A program made the translations under genes and the position numbers. This document shows positions 26,149 through 37,029 of a stretch of 64,000 nt of DNA, one piece after another (position 1 is the first letter of the stretch; each line of letters opens with the position of its first letter). Location: positions 17,661,748 through 17,725,747 of the forward strand of contig NC_133530.1 in the NCBI RefSeq assembly GCF_048544455.1, in the 5' to 3' direction. The stretch is from Silene latifolia (Eukaryota; Streptophyta; Magnoliopsida; Caryophyllales; Caryophyllaceae). Below the pieces are notes generated by a model that worked only from the letters and a program-made list of their open reading frames with translations, searched no databases and was not told the DNA's origin.

Positions 26149-26707
26149 ATACTCAAACTCTCTCCCCCTCCTCTCTCAAAAAACTCTTGCTTCCATCCAT
26201 TAACTCGGGGCTCCCGTCGATAAATTAATCGATAGTAAGCCCCAAAACTGTTTCATCTTTCAATTAATAGTATGCGTATTTCTCATCTAATCAATAAAAG
26301 TCTCTTTTTGGGAGAATCCTTTTTCTGTTTTTTCTGTCATTTATTTCGGGGGTTTTCCAGTTAATCGTGGATTTAGTTTCAATCAAAATATAGACAAGAG
26401 TACTTCGTTAATGGTTCGTGCACATTACTTCAAATGGATACAAGTTATTTGTCAACGATCTATTGAACTAGTAAGAGGTATTTTTCTTTTTACAATTCAT
26501 CATACGAAGGATTCCCTCATCAAAAGCTGCATGAAGATAGCGATATGAGGCCGAGCCGAATTGTCAGATCATGGTTTGAGATCCCTAGATTACAAGAAAT
26601 TTATTTTTCTTTGGTTTCTAATAGATTTGTTTTCGATTATAGTTATTCTTTGTAAGTGTCATATGACGTTCTATTAATGAAATTATTCTTTTATTTCAAA
26701 AAAAAAA
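26149..26707 (+). mobile_element. Non-coding poly(A) retroposon with 15-bp target duplication
   Basis: A 559-bp segment starts ATACTCAAACTCTCTCC and ends in a poly(A) tract (26698-26709). It is bounded by the direct repeat AATTATATAAAAGCT at 26134-26148 and 26708-26722. The CT-rich start, AATAAA-like words and A tail resemble a reverse-transcribed transcript (a truncated LINE derivative, SINE or processed retrocopy). I recognise no coding sequence in it. Confidence 0.7.
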
Positions 26708-26755
26708 AATTATATAAAAGCTCATTTACAATATTGCCGTAATTTTTATTTTACA

Positions 26756-27240
26756 TTTTTTTTTTTTTTTTTTTTTGAAAACTAGGTTGATCCTCTAGGG
26801 TAGGACCAACCTATCTCATCCTTTCGAATGAGGGAGGTAAGTTGAAGCCACTGACTATCAAACCACCTCGAAAGAGTTGGACATGAATGTCCAACTGAAG
26901 CCATGAAGTCAGCAACCTTGTTGGCTTCACGAAAGCAATGTTTAATTATCACTTCATCGAAAAAATGAAGGTCTAATTTCACATCCTTGATAATACTAGA
27001 AATTTCCCACGGAATTTGCCAAGTACCTCGAATCGAGTTAATAACACATAAGTTATCACCCTCCACAATTAACTTTGAGATTCCTAAGTATTTAGCTGCT
27101 AAAATACCTTCTTTTAAAGCAAGTGCTTCCGCAACAAGGATATTATTGGATCCGCACTTTTTTGCTCCCAACAAAACGACTTTACCATTGTGATCTCTTA
27201 AAGAATATCCTAAAGCAGCTTTATTACCTTCTATTTTTGT
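26756..27240 (-). pseudogene. 3' fragment of an L1-type LINE: RNase H domain plus poly(A)
   Basis: On the minus strand the frame reads through ALGYSLRDHNGKVVLLGAKK, then AEALALKEGILAAK, IVEGDNLCVIN, IKHCFREANKVADFMAS and a stop. This is an RNase H-like fold of the kind found at the C-terminus of plant LINE polymerases (RVT_3, PF13456): the AEALAL Glu, the EGDN Asp and the REANKVAD histidine/aspartate helix are present. Directly after comes a 22-base poly(A) tract (26777-26756 read on minus). The reverse transcriptase part is missing, i.e. a 5'-truncated insertion. The 5' limit is approximate. Confidence 0.75.
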
Positions 27241-28351
27241 TTTAGTTTGATACCCATAGGTATCAATCTCATATCCACCCCCTCCTTAGTACGAGAAACC
27301 CATACCTCATGGGTTTGAGGTATCGGTATAAAACCCCCAAATTTGCCAACACAACTTGTTATGTGATTTGGAATATATTTAACCCGTTTTAAGGTTTAAG
27401 ACGATACCACCGTCTTAAATATTGTGCAAATGACTTGATTTGACCTGAATTTGTACAAACCTGAAATAACTCGACCCACTACTAACATTATTGACTCGTT
27501 TACCGATGTAGTCAATTGTGTGAATTTGAAAGGAGTGAAATATCGAAGTAATAAAAATAAGGGAAATGATAAATACAGCCCTTAGAGCTGTATTTAAGGT
27601 GCCAAAAAAGGAATGAAAACCTAAAATCAAATATTAATGACATCAATTTACGCGTAATTGTGTCTTAAATTCCTAATTTAATTCCATTTAGAAAGTAGTT
27701 TAGTTCTTAAATACAACTCTAAGGGCTGTATTTATCATTACCGAATAAATAATGACCACAAAGAAATCGATGGAAAGAAAGGGATGAAATGAAGAGGGTA
27801 GTTTTATAGTGGTGGAATACATTGTTTTGTTAATCCTCATTAGTTTTGGGATTATCTATCTACTTACATGCAAAATCGTCAAGTTATTTTTCATCAATCC
27901 TTTATTTAAGAACTTTTTATCTAGATGGAAGAATTTTTAACTTTGTTTTTTAATTGAGACCCATTAGTAATTCTGTTCTTCCATCAATTTATTTTAATTT
28001 TTCAACAATAACGTAAGAATCTTTTCTTAAATTTTTTATCAGAATTAAAAACCATCCTACAATATTTTAATCTCAAAGAGAAATACAATAGTCAATAGTC
28101 CCATTTGCAAATGATTAGGTCAATTGTCAATAGTAGGTGAGCCTCGAAGTTTCCTTCTTTTTTTTTATTCATGTTCAGAGGTTCTACGACTAATCTATTT
28201 ATGTTGATTGTTGAAGAACTCTTACTTAGAGTGTGTAGGGATGAAAATTCTAAGAAAATTATATATATGGTGGTGTAATTGATATCGATTATATTGTCAA
28301 AATACGTCAAAATGAGACAGAATCCCCGGTTATGTAAATAAGTCACAAATC
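27241..28351. other. Intergenic DNA with one MITE; no gene
   Basis: AT-rich sequence without credible ORFs. It ends at the TTAAT target duplication of the large LTR retrotransposon. The MITE at 27562-27742 is listed separately. Confidence 0.5.
27562..27742. mobile_element. Short MITE with long inverted termini (181 bp)
   Basis: The left terminus GGAAATGATAAATACAGCCC continues TTAGAGCTGTATTTAAG. The right end is its complement with few changes, finishing GGGCTGTATTTATCATTACC. The inverted repeats are about 38 bp, so the element nearly folds into one hairpin. Long termini suggest a Mutator-type origin, but no clear 8-9 bp duplication is visible. Confidence 0.65.
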
Positions 28352-28356
28352 TTAAT

Positions 28357-28928
28357 TGTTCCGGGCGTAATTCCAGAGCAGATATTTGTTACCACTCGTA
28401 GCTTGTAGAACGATGTCTTTGCTTGGATTCTCCTTGTGGTCTCCTGAAACGATGAACAAACTGAGGGCTCGGCTTTGGTCGAGCGTACTCACTCCGACGC
28501 TCAAGTCAGTAAACTTAGAGAGGTAAGTTGTTGTTACTTGGCTAAACGTGTATTGTAGAGAGATAAGGAAGATATTACCAGATGAATAGTGGTTATTAGG
28601 TTAATTTGTGGATCCTTTCCTCAATGAAGGTTGAGGAGTATTTATAGACTTTCACCTTTTGTCACGTAGTGGCCAAGTGGCCAAGTGGCTGGCAGGTGGA
28701 AAGACCGTTCTACCCTCGGCCGATGTACCTATGGCAGGCTGGCCGAGGGGTCTTGGATATGAGTACGCGGATATGTGCCCCGGCTGGCTAGTTGTCCCAG
28801 CCGAGACCAGTGTGACAGATCAGATGGGCTTCATCGGCTATTTGTCAAAGTCGTTGACTTTCTTTGTGGATACCCTTGACCTTGCTTAATATGTTGACTT
28901 GGTCAGTGGTGCAGAATATGCCCCATCA
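28357..28928 (-). repeat. 3' LTR of the Retand-like element
   Basis: 572 bp; read on the minus strand it begins TGATGGGGCATATTC and ends CGCCCGGAACA. It matches 35353-35921 nearly base for base, with differences concentrated in the part at 28680-28860. A CTATAAATA box occurs in both copies. Confidence 0.9.
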
Positions 28929-29421
28929 ATTTGCCCCCAGCGTAGTCTATGCCGTGGTATGGGCTCCGATGTATGTTGAGCGTATATTCTGCGTAAGTAT
29001 TTTTCCAAAATTTTTGGTGTCGGCTTCTTCTGATGCATCGGCGTGTTTCTTGTTAGGCCGTACCATATCCCCCCTCCACATGGATGCGTAAAGGGCATCC
29101 GATGTGGAAAAGAATATGACGCTGGCCGAGACCAGGGCTGAGAGTGCCGGTTGTTTTTGATTGCCCCCCGGCCGGTGCTTCCTAGCTTGGTTGGTCATGT
29201 GGCTGGCGGAGACCAGATACCTAGGAATTTGTTGAGGAAGATGAATAGGCGAGGAGATGTGAATGGGCGTGTTGAAGACGCTTGGTCACTGTTGCATTGA
29301 TTGACGTTCAACTGTTGCAACGATTGACATTCCGTGGTTGCATGTCTGACACGTGTCCGTTCTCCGATTGGTTGACGCTTCATGGTCCGTGCCTGATTGG
29401 TCCTTCTTCATGGGCTTTTTC

Positions 29422-29430
29422 CTATAAATA
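29422..29430 (+). promoter_or_regulatory. TATA box of the antisense gene
   Basis: CTATAAATA on the plus strand, opposite to the element's own direction of transcription, followed by a CT-rich leader and an ATG about 190 bases downstream. It sits just inside the 3' LTR, so the antisense gene seems to have its own promoter. Confidence 0.55.
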
Positions 29431-29618
29431 GGGCAGTTATTCCGTGATTTTGGCCACTAATTTCATTTTCTCAAATTTTCTCCAAAATCTTCATCTTTCT
29501 AAACCTTCAAGAGCTTCCTTTTCTTCCAATCTTCAGAGTCTTTGATCCGGCGAGTGTTTTTCTTCGAGGTAAACAAACAAATTTTCACTTCTTATTTCGT
29601 TAGTAATTTGTTGTGAAC

Positions 29619-32138
29619 ATGTCTTCTGCTGATGCCGGGACTAGTACTTCTGCGCCGGGGGGTTCCCCGTCGCGTCTTGATGAGGAGGGGGTACTAGAGG
29701 CCATCCCGCTAAGGTTTGGGGGCCCTAGGCCTCCTTCTCCCGTAGCTGATCTGCCCATTTTGGAGGAATGGGAGGATGAGGATGGTGATGCCGATGAGGA
29801 TGATGATGAGAGAACTCCTTCTGATGGTGGGAGACAGATTATCACGGATCACGGCGAGGCCTGCACGACTGGTCTTGACCGTGTCCGGACTAATAAATTC
29901 GCCGGCTCCGGTGGGACTCTTTTCGGAGGTCATTTCTTCTTTGGTGAGGGGTATAAAATCGTTATTCCTGAGGAGGGTCAAGCGGTCTGTTGCCCTCCCC
30001 CTGGTCATATCGGTGTATATATCGGGCACACCGGAGTATGGGCTCCGGTTTCCTTTGAACGAACACGTCGCGGCCATCATAAAGGCTATGAACGTTCTTT
30101 GTGGCCCAACCGCATCCGTTGGCCATGAGGACGATAGTTGGCTTTGTGTGGCTCTGTCTCTTCAAGGGGGAGACCCCTACGGTTAACTTATTCCGCCGAC
30201 TCCATAGTCTTCGGCCGTCGAAAGCCGGCAAAGTGGGGTGGTATAGCGTATGACGGAGCCGGGCTATGTCTCCGTGAACAAGCTTACTTCTTGCAAAGAT
30301 CGCAACGACGATGGGTGTACGTCCAAGTGCCGGAGGACTACCCATTGCCTCGGTCTTTCCAGAGCCCCGTTTACTTACGGTGTGAGGACCGGGAAGAATA
30401 CGAGAAATGTACCTCCCGGGGTAAGGTTAAGATGGACGCTTCGTTGGTCCCCCTTACCGCGGATGAGAAGCGGGCGATGCATTTATTTGACGCTGAGAAA
30501 GGATGGTGCGCCCCGACTCGGATCATTCTTCAAGACGAGCTTTTGCCGCGTCGGCCTCATACCGCCCTCAACCGGGGTGAGTGGGGTCGGTGTGAGGCCC
30601 ACCTTTGCTTGCTATATTCTGTTTTGGAGCCTTGTTTTACTTCTTTTATGTAACTTTTTGTTTGATTTCTTGCAGATCGGTTTGGTCAGGATCTGTCTGA
30701 GAGGGACTTGGAGAGGTTAGGGCTTGACAAGGACGGGAAAGTCGTTCAGTGGCGTCCTACGGCTGATTTTCGTGATCGTAGACTGGCCCCCAACGAACTT
30801 ATGGACAAGCAGACGAGGGGGTTGGATCAGGAGACGGCCCAAGCACGGGTTCTCGGAGGCGTGCCGAAGAGATCAAGGAAGGCAGCGTCCAAGTTGACGG
30901 CGGCGTCAGTGTCTGCTCCCTCTTCGACCCCAGTGGTGCAGAAGGATCATGTGGAGGTCATCGACATCCTTGAGGGGGTGGTGACCGTTGCTAAGGATCC
31001 TTCTCCTCAGAAGAAGAGAAAAGAGCCGCCGTCGCTTCTACCGTTCGGGGAGAAGCTCGCCTCAACCAAACCCTCCAACTAAGAGGGTCCAAACTGCGTA
31101 CGGATCTAACTTGTGGTTCGGATTTAGCCGGTTACTGGGCATTCCCGATGACAGACTTTACGATGTGTCAATGCATGGTGACATGGATGCCCTGTGTAAA
31201 TTTTTTGTAGATCCACCGTCAGCGGGCGTTCTAATCGAACGGCAATCGTGAAGCGGCTTGAGAAGGTTATTGAGAAGGCGGGTGATAGAAATATCACCGT
31301 TGACTCCTCACTCGGAAAATTCCTCCCACCGAGCTCGTGGCGGAGGGTGAGAAAATATATAAGAGGTTGGCGAAGTGGATCCGTCTAGCCGGCTCCCACG
31401 TCATGGAGCAGGAAAAGGCCATGGCCAATCGGGCCATCGCCGATCTCTCGCTGCGAGGGGGAGACCGGGAAGGCTAAGCGGGATCTCCTCGTCGCCGAGA
31501 AGCGTGTGGAGGAAGCCGAGAAGGCGCCGAGGGCCGAGAGGGCCAAAGTTGAGGATGCTTTGATGGCGCCATGGCCAAGATGATGGAGGAGCGGGACGGA
31601 TATAAGGGCGCTACGACACCGTGGTTGCAAGAGGGACGAGTGGGAGGATCTTCCCGAAGCGGACGGAGGCGCTCGGGGACACACGTGCTATCCTTGCTCA
31701 AAAAGAGAAGGATATTGAAATGCTTCAAGATGATCTCCTCCCTAAAATGTGCGTCTAATTCCGGGACCAGGCCGAGGAGGCGACCAGGGAGGCAATCAGA
31801 AAGCTCATCCCCGACGGCTCCTTCCCGTGGGATAAATTTGACCTTGACTCTTGGATGAGATGGCGATCTTTGCGGAACGTGTAGCTGCGGAGAAGCGGAG
31901 GCGGCGAAGGCGGCTCGGATAAGCGTTGGCCAAGGCGGCCTATGATGCGAGAGGAGGCCGAAAAGGAGGCCGAGAGGCTAAAGGCGCTTGAAAATGTCGA
32001 GCCTTCTCTTGAGCCGGCCATCGAAGATGCTGCGCCTCACGATGGAGGGCAAAGAACACGGGCATAGGGGGACGGGCGGTCGTCACAGACTCACCAAGCA
32101 TCTCGGATAGCTTTAGTCGTTCGGGGGCCAACTATTGA
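29619..32138 (+). pseudogene. Antisense gene (aORF) of the Retand-like element, frameshifted
   Basis: The plus strand opens MSSADAGTSTSAPGG, then an acidic stretch (EEWEDEDGDADEDDDE), then VIPEEGQAVCCPPPGHIGVY. The frame then moves: EYGLRFPLNEHV is in +1, and VNLFRRLHSLRPSKAGK and WVYVQVPEDYPLPRSF lie in further frames. An intron with GTGAGT donor at 30577 and TTGCAG acceptor at 30675 separates the next exon, QDLSERDLERLGLDKDGK. A charged Glu/Ala-rich coiled-coil region follows with more frame changes, and ends SRSGANY and TGA at 32136-32138. The GLRFPL block and overall order resemble the transposase_28-like antisense ORFs described in Tat-group elements. Protein function is unknown. At least five frame breaks make it inactive as read, unless some are sequencing errors. 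Confidence 0.7.
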
Positions 32139-32460
32139 GCCTTTCCTCCCCGCCAACTTTTGGCGCTTCAATTGATATGCTTGTAACCTTTTGCTTTTCT
32201 TTTCCTTGTTTGTAAAAACTTTCTTGGTAGGTTGTGTTTAGGCTTACCCCTATGGGGACGGCCGTCGCCCCGTATTCTTCTTTCAATTATTTTTAACAGA
32301 GTTTGTCCTATTGGCCTTTGGCTTGGCCGAGGCTTTGATCACAATTCTTTGTTTGTCTTCTTGCGTTATTAATTGAGTGCCTTCGTTTTTACCTTTGGTA
32401 TAGCCGAGTCAGTTTGAATGCATATCTCAACTGTGTAACATCTTTGATGTATTGACCGAT
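32139..32460. other. Non-coding spacer between antisense gene and tandem array
   Basis: T-rich sequence that would serve as the 3' UTR of the antisense gene. It contains no ORF and leads directly into the first 80-bp unit. Confidence 0.5.
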
Positions 32461-34760
32461 GTGTCCCCGTCGCTCTCGGCAAGTGGCCGAGGTAATCGGG
32501 GTTACGGCTCGATAGCATTTCTTCTGGCGTATCGGTCGTAGTATCCCCGTCGCTCTCGGCAAGTAGCCGAGGTAATCGGGGTTACGGCTCGATAGCAATT
32601 CTTCTAGCATACCGGTCGTTGTATCCCCGTCGCTCTCGGCAAGTAGCCGAGGTAATCGGGGTTACGGCTCGATAGCAATTCTTCTAGCATAGCGGTCGTT
32701 GTATCCCCGTCGCTCTCGTGAAGTAGCCGAGGTAATCGGGTTACGGCTCGATAGCAATTCTTCTAGCATATCGGTCGTAGTGTCCCCGTCGCTCTCGGCA
32801 AGTAGCCGAGGTAATCGGGGTTACGGCTCGATAGCAATTCTTCTAGCATATCGGTCGTAGTGTCCCCGTCGCTCTCGGCAAGTAGCCGAGGTAATCGGGG
32901 TTACGGCTCGATAGCAATTCTTCTAGCATACCGGTCGTTGTATCCCCGTCGCTCTCGGCAAGTAGCCGAGGTAATCGGGGTTACGGCTCGATAACAATTC
33001 TTCTAGCATATCGGTCGTAGTGTCCCGTCGCTCTCGGCAAGTGGCGAGGTAATCGGGTTACGGCTCGATAGCAATTCTTCTAGCATACCGGTCGTTGTAT
33101 CCCCGTCGCTCTCGGCAAGTAGCCGAGGTAATCGGGGTTACGGCTCGATAGCAATTCTTCTAGCATATCGGTCGTAGTGTCCCCGTCGCTCTCGGCAAGT
33201 AGCCGAGGTAATCGGGGTTACGGCTCGATAGCAATTCTTCTAGCATACCGGTCGTTGTATCCCCGTCGCTCTCGGCAAGTAGCCGAGGTAATCGGGGTTA
33301 CGGCTCGATAGCAATTCTTCTAGCATACCGGTCGTTGTATCCCCGTCGCTCTCGGCAAGTAGCCGAGGTAATCGGGGTTACGGCTCGATAGCAATTCTTC
33401 TAGCATATCGGTCGTAGTGTCCCCGTCGCTCTCGGCAAGTAGCCGAGGTAATCGGGGTTACGGCTCGATAGCAATTCTTCTAGCATATCGGTCGTAGTGT
33501 CCCCGTCGCTCTCGGCAAGTAGCCGAGGTAATCGGGGTTACGGCTCGATAGCAATTCTTCTAGCATCTGGTGGGTCGTTGTATCCTCGTCGCTCTCGGCA
33601 AGTAGCCGAGGTAATCGGGGTTACGGCTCGATAGCAATTCTTCTAGCATATCGGTCGTAGTGTCCCCGTCGCTCTCGGCAAGTAGCCGAGGTAATCGGGG
33701 TTACGGCTCGATAGCAATTCTTCTAGCATACCGGTCGTTGTATCCCCGTCGCTCTCGGCAAAGCAGTCGAGGTAATCGGGTTACGGCTCGATAGCAATTC
33801 TTCTAGCATACCGGTCGTTGTATCCCCGTCGCTCTCGGCAAGTAGCCGAGGTAATCGGGGTTACGGCTCGATAGCAATTTTTCTAGCATACCGGTCGTTG
33901 TATCTCCGTCGCTCTCGGCAAGTAGCCGAGGTAATCGGGGTTACGGCTCGATAGCAATTCTTCTAGCATATCGGTCGTAGTGTCCCCGTCGCTCTCGGCA
34001 AGTAGCCGAGGTAATCGGGGTTACGGCTCGATAGCAATTCTTCTAGCATATCGGTCGTAGTGTCCCCGTCGCTCTCGCAAGCAGCCGAGGTAATCGGGTT
34101 ACGGCTCGATAGCAATTCTTCTAGCATATCGGTCGTAGTGTCCCCGTCGCTCTCGGCAAGTAGCCGAGGTAATCGGGGTTACGGCTCGATAACAATTCTT
34201 CTAGCATATCGGTCGTAGTGTCCTCGTCGCTCTCGGCGAGTAAGCCGAGGTAATCGGGGTTACGGCTCGATAGCAATTCTTCTAGCATACCGGTCGTTGT
34301 ATCCCCGTCGCTCTCGGCAAGTAGCCGAGGTAATCGGGGTTACGGCTCGATAGCAATTCTTCTAGCATATCGGTCGTAGTGTCCCGTCGCTCTCGCAAGT
34401 AGCCGAGGTAATCGGGGTTACGGCTCGATAAGCAATTCTTCTAGCATACCGGTCGTTGTATCCCCGTCGCTCTCGCGAGTGGCCAGGGTAATCGGGGTTA
34501 CGACTCGATAAGCAATTCTTCTAGCATACCGGTCGTTGTATCCCCGTCGCTCTCGTGATGGCGAGGTAATCGGGGTTACGGCTCGATAAGCAATTCTTCT
34601 AGCATACCGGTCGTTGTATCCCCGTCGCTCTCGGCAAGTAGCCGAGGTAATCGGGGTTACGGCTCGATAGCAATTCTTCTAGCATACCGGTCGTTGTGTC
34701 CCCGTCGCTCTCGGCAAGTAGCCGATGTAATCGGGGTTACGGCTCGATAGCAATTCTTCT
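32461..34760. repeat. Tandem array of about 29 copies of an 80-bp unit
   Basis: Unit landmarks: GTATCCCCGTCGCTCTCGGC at position 1, AAGTAGCCGAGGTAATCGGG at 21, GTTACGGCTCGATAGC at 41, then AATTCTTCTAGCATACCGGT and CGTT. Spacing is exactly 80 bp in most copies. Each unit holds the hairpin CTCGGC-AAGTA-GCCGAG. Two forms alternate irregularly: ACCGGTCGTTGTATCC and ATCGGTCGTAGTGTCC, with the three variable bases almost always changing together. Edge copies (32461 and 33560) and those near 34470-34560 are more diverged. Confidence 0.95.
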
Positions 34761-34870
34761 TTTTGGGTGGCAATTATGGAGGGGACAAGCACTTGGATGG
34801 AAAACTTGGTTGTTTCTTCATTTATGATCACGCGTTGGGGTGTCCACATTGGGTTTGGACACCTCCGCCG

Positions 34871-35255
34871 CTATACAAAGTACTTTCTTAAGTTGTCGGT
34901 GTTCCAATGGCTCATCAAAGGCACACCCTCCATGTCTGTCAGCCGGTATGTACCCGGCCTCATTTCTTCAACCACCTTGTAGGGACCCTCCCAGTTGGCC
35001 GTTAGTTTGCCATGAATATTTCCTTTGTTGGTGGCGGCCGACTTTCTTAGGACTAGGTCTCCCACTTTTAAGTCCCTTTTGTGGACTCTTCGGTTGTAGG
35101 CTCTTTTCATCCGGTTTTGATATACTGCCAAGTTGAGGCGTGCTGTATCTCGGCTTTCTTCGACCAGGTCTAGGGAGGCTTTCAGGCCTTCCTAGGAGAT
35201 CATCTTGGTAGAATGCGGTTTCGTCGGTCGCGACTACCTCTTGTTGTTTTGACAT
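34871..35255 (-). pseudogene. Gag start fused to integrase C-terminus (deleted gag-pol)
   Basis: On the minus strand an ATG at 35255 gives MSKQQEVVATDETAFYQDDL, a Gag-like start at the usual distance from the PBS. Around 35190 the sequence jumps to the end of pol, read in another frame: LDLVEESRDTARLNLAVYQN, then RDLKVGDLVLRK, LTANWEGPYKVVEE, YRLTDMEG and the stop at 34871. The GDLVLRK and NWEGPY blocks are typical of the integrase C-terminal domain of Ty3-gypsy polyproteins. Protease, RT, RNase H and the integrase core are missing. Confidence 0.85.
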
Positions 35256-35329
35256 CTTAGCTTTTGGGGTGGGTTTTTGTGTTTGTTTTTTTTTGTTGTT
35301 TGGGAATGAATGTGACTAGCTTCTAGTGT

Positions 35330-35352
35330 CTTTCCCCACAGACGGCGCCAAT
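35330..35352 (-). other. Primer binding site of the Retand-like element
   Basis: Directly after the 5' LTR on the minus strand comes ATTGGCGCCGTCTGTGGGGA. TTGGCGCC plus a G-rich tail next to an LTR is the usual PBS form in plant Tat-group elements. I have not matched it to a specific tRNA. Confidence 0.7.
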
Positions 35353-35921
35353 TATTCCGGGCGTAATTCCAGAGCAGATATTTGTTACCACTCGTAGCTT
35401 GTAGAACGATGTCTTTGCTTGGATCCTCCTTGTGGTCTCCTGAAACGATGAACAAACTGAGGGCTCGGCTTTGGCCGAGCGTACTCACTCCGACGCTCAA
35501 GTCAGTAAGCTTAGAGAGGTAAGTTGTTGTTACTTGGCTAAACGTGTATTGTAGAGAGATAAGGAAGATATTACCAGATGAATAGTGGTTATTAGGTTAA
35601 TTTGTGGATCCTTTCCTCAATGAAGGTTGAGGAGTATTTATAGACTTTCACCTTTTGTCACGTAGTGGCCAAGTGGCCAAGTGGCCGGCGAGGTGGAAAG
35701 GCGATTCTACCTCGGCCGATGTACCTATGGCGGGTGGCCGAGGGTCTTGGATATGAGTACGCGGATATGTGCCCCTACGCTGGCTAGTTGTCGCCGAGAC
35801 CAGGTGTGACAGACCGATGGGCTTCATCGGCTAGACTGTCAAAGTCGTTGACTTTGCTGTGGATACCCTTGACCTTGCTTAATATGTTGACTTGGTCAGT
35901 GGTGCAGAATATGCCCCATCA
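35353..35921 (-). repeat. 5' LTR of the Retand-like element
   Basis: 569 bp, direct repeat of 28357-28928. On the minus strand a TATA box CTATAAATA (35643-35635) would drive the element transcript. The terminal CA of the 3' copy reads TA here (a single change). Confidence 0.9.
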
Positions 35922-37029
35922 TTAATAAAACACCAACACATTTATTTATTTGTAATTTGATTGAACTAATATAGCCTATCAATATTCAAATTGCTCTATG
36001 TAGTTCATCTAATTCGCTACTCACTAGTATAGTTTTAGCGAACTATCCCGATTGAAAATTTTAACTACCCCAATAAATAAATTAAATTTAAATTTTTCTA
36101 TGGATTTCTAAAGGAAAATGGGATATTTATCTACAATAGGTGGGTAGTATTACAACTTATAAGCAGTTACAACAATGACTTTCATAGACTTCAATCATTC
36201 AACTATTTTTCTTCTCTCTCGCATCTCTTTCAGTCTTCCCTCACCCTCATCAATCATATGATCATTGATTCACATCCTAAGTCATACACCTATGATTCAT
36301 ACCCTAAATCCCTAGATTTCAATTGAAAATCAAATTAATCATCCTCGTTATTATGCCTTACTATTCCATCCATCAAATTACCCTAGCCATTTATTTACCT
36401 TTACCTTTTGACATAAATAAAGATAAAAAACCGAGTAGAGCACCATCAGTAGTTGACAAATGAACGATAATAGATGACAAATGAATAATAGATGTGGCAG
36501 ATCCAACTAAGACGAAGAGAGATAGAAATTAGATTAAGCATCGAGCCAACCCATGACCTTCCCTTTCCATTTACACGTGCATTTTTGGCTCCCTATATGG
36601 CTATATATTATGCTGATTCTTGTAATCTTGTGTGTATATATAACTATATAAGTGATACAAAATGTAAGATGCCATACATTTAATCTTATTATCAGAGTAG
36701 TTAATTAGTGTATACCATTTTAAGAATCCTATGCTCATTAAGTCCTTTGTTCTTAATTATACAAAGTTGTTGCCACATGCCATGCATGTGCATGCCGTTT
36801 TTACAAATCTAATGACAACAATTTGGTTGAAACTTGAAAGCTCGATATATATGGCTCATAATATATAAATTAAGCCATTTGATTAAGCATCTAATTAGCT
36901 ATAACAAAGTGCAATTAGGATTATGTACCATTAAGCATATCTACAACTACACTAACCATGATTAAACTGTTATAATGAAGTATAAAAACTTGATATTCTT
37001 TTGACTAAGTAATGCTTATTTTTTCAACT

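Larger units (their letters stand above)
28357..35921 (-). mobile_element. Complete Retand/Tat-lineage Ty3-gypsy LTR retrotransposon, internally deleted, 7.6 kb
   Basis: Two direct LTRs (28357-28928 and 35353-35921) bound the element, and the 5-bp duplication TTAAT flanks it (28352-28356 and 35922-35926). On the minus strand the order is 5' LTR, PBS, Gag start, deletion junction near 35190, integrase C-terminus, tandem array of 80-bp units, antisense gene, G-rich tract (CTGGGGGCAAAT), 3' LTR. Tandem repeats and an antisense ORF between pol and the 3' LTR are known features of the Retand/Ogre group. The element cannot encode its own proteins and would need an autonomous partner. LTR divergence is a few percent, with many length changes in G/C runs. 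Confidence 0.9.

Noticed and set aside
29600-30345. Several minus-strand ORFs opposite the antisense gene
   Set aside because: Shadows of the GC-rich plus-strand coding sequence; no Gag or Pol motif among them.
32461-34760. CRISPR-like array
   Set aside because: Units are contiguous 80-bp direct repeats without variable spacers, in a eukaryotic retrotransposon.
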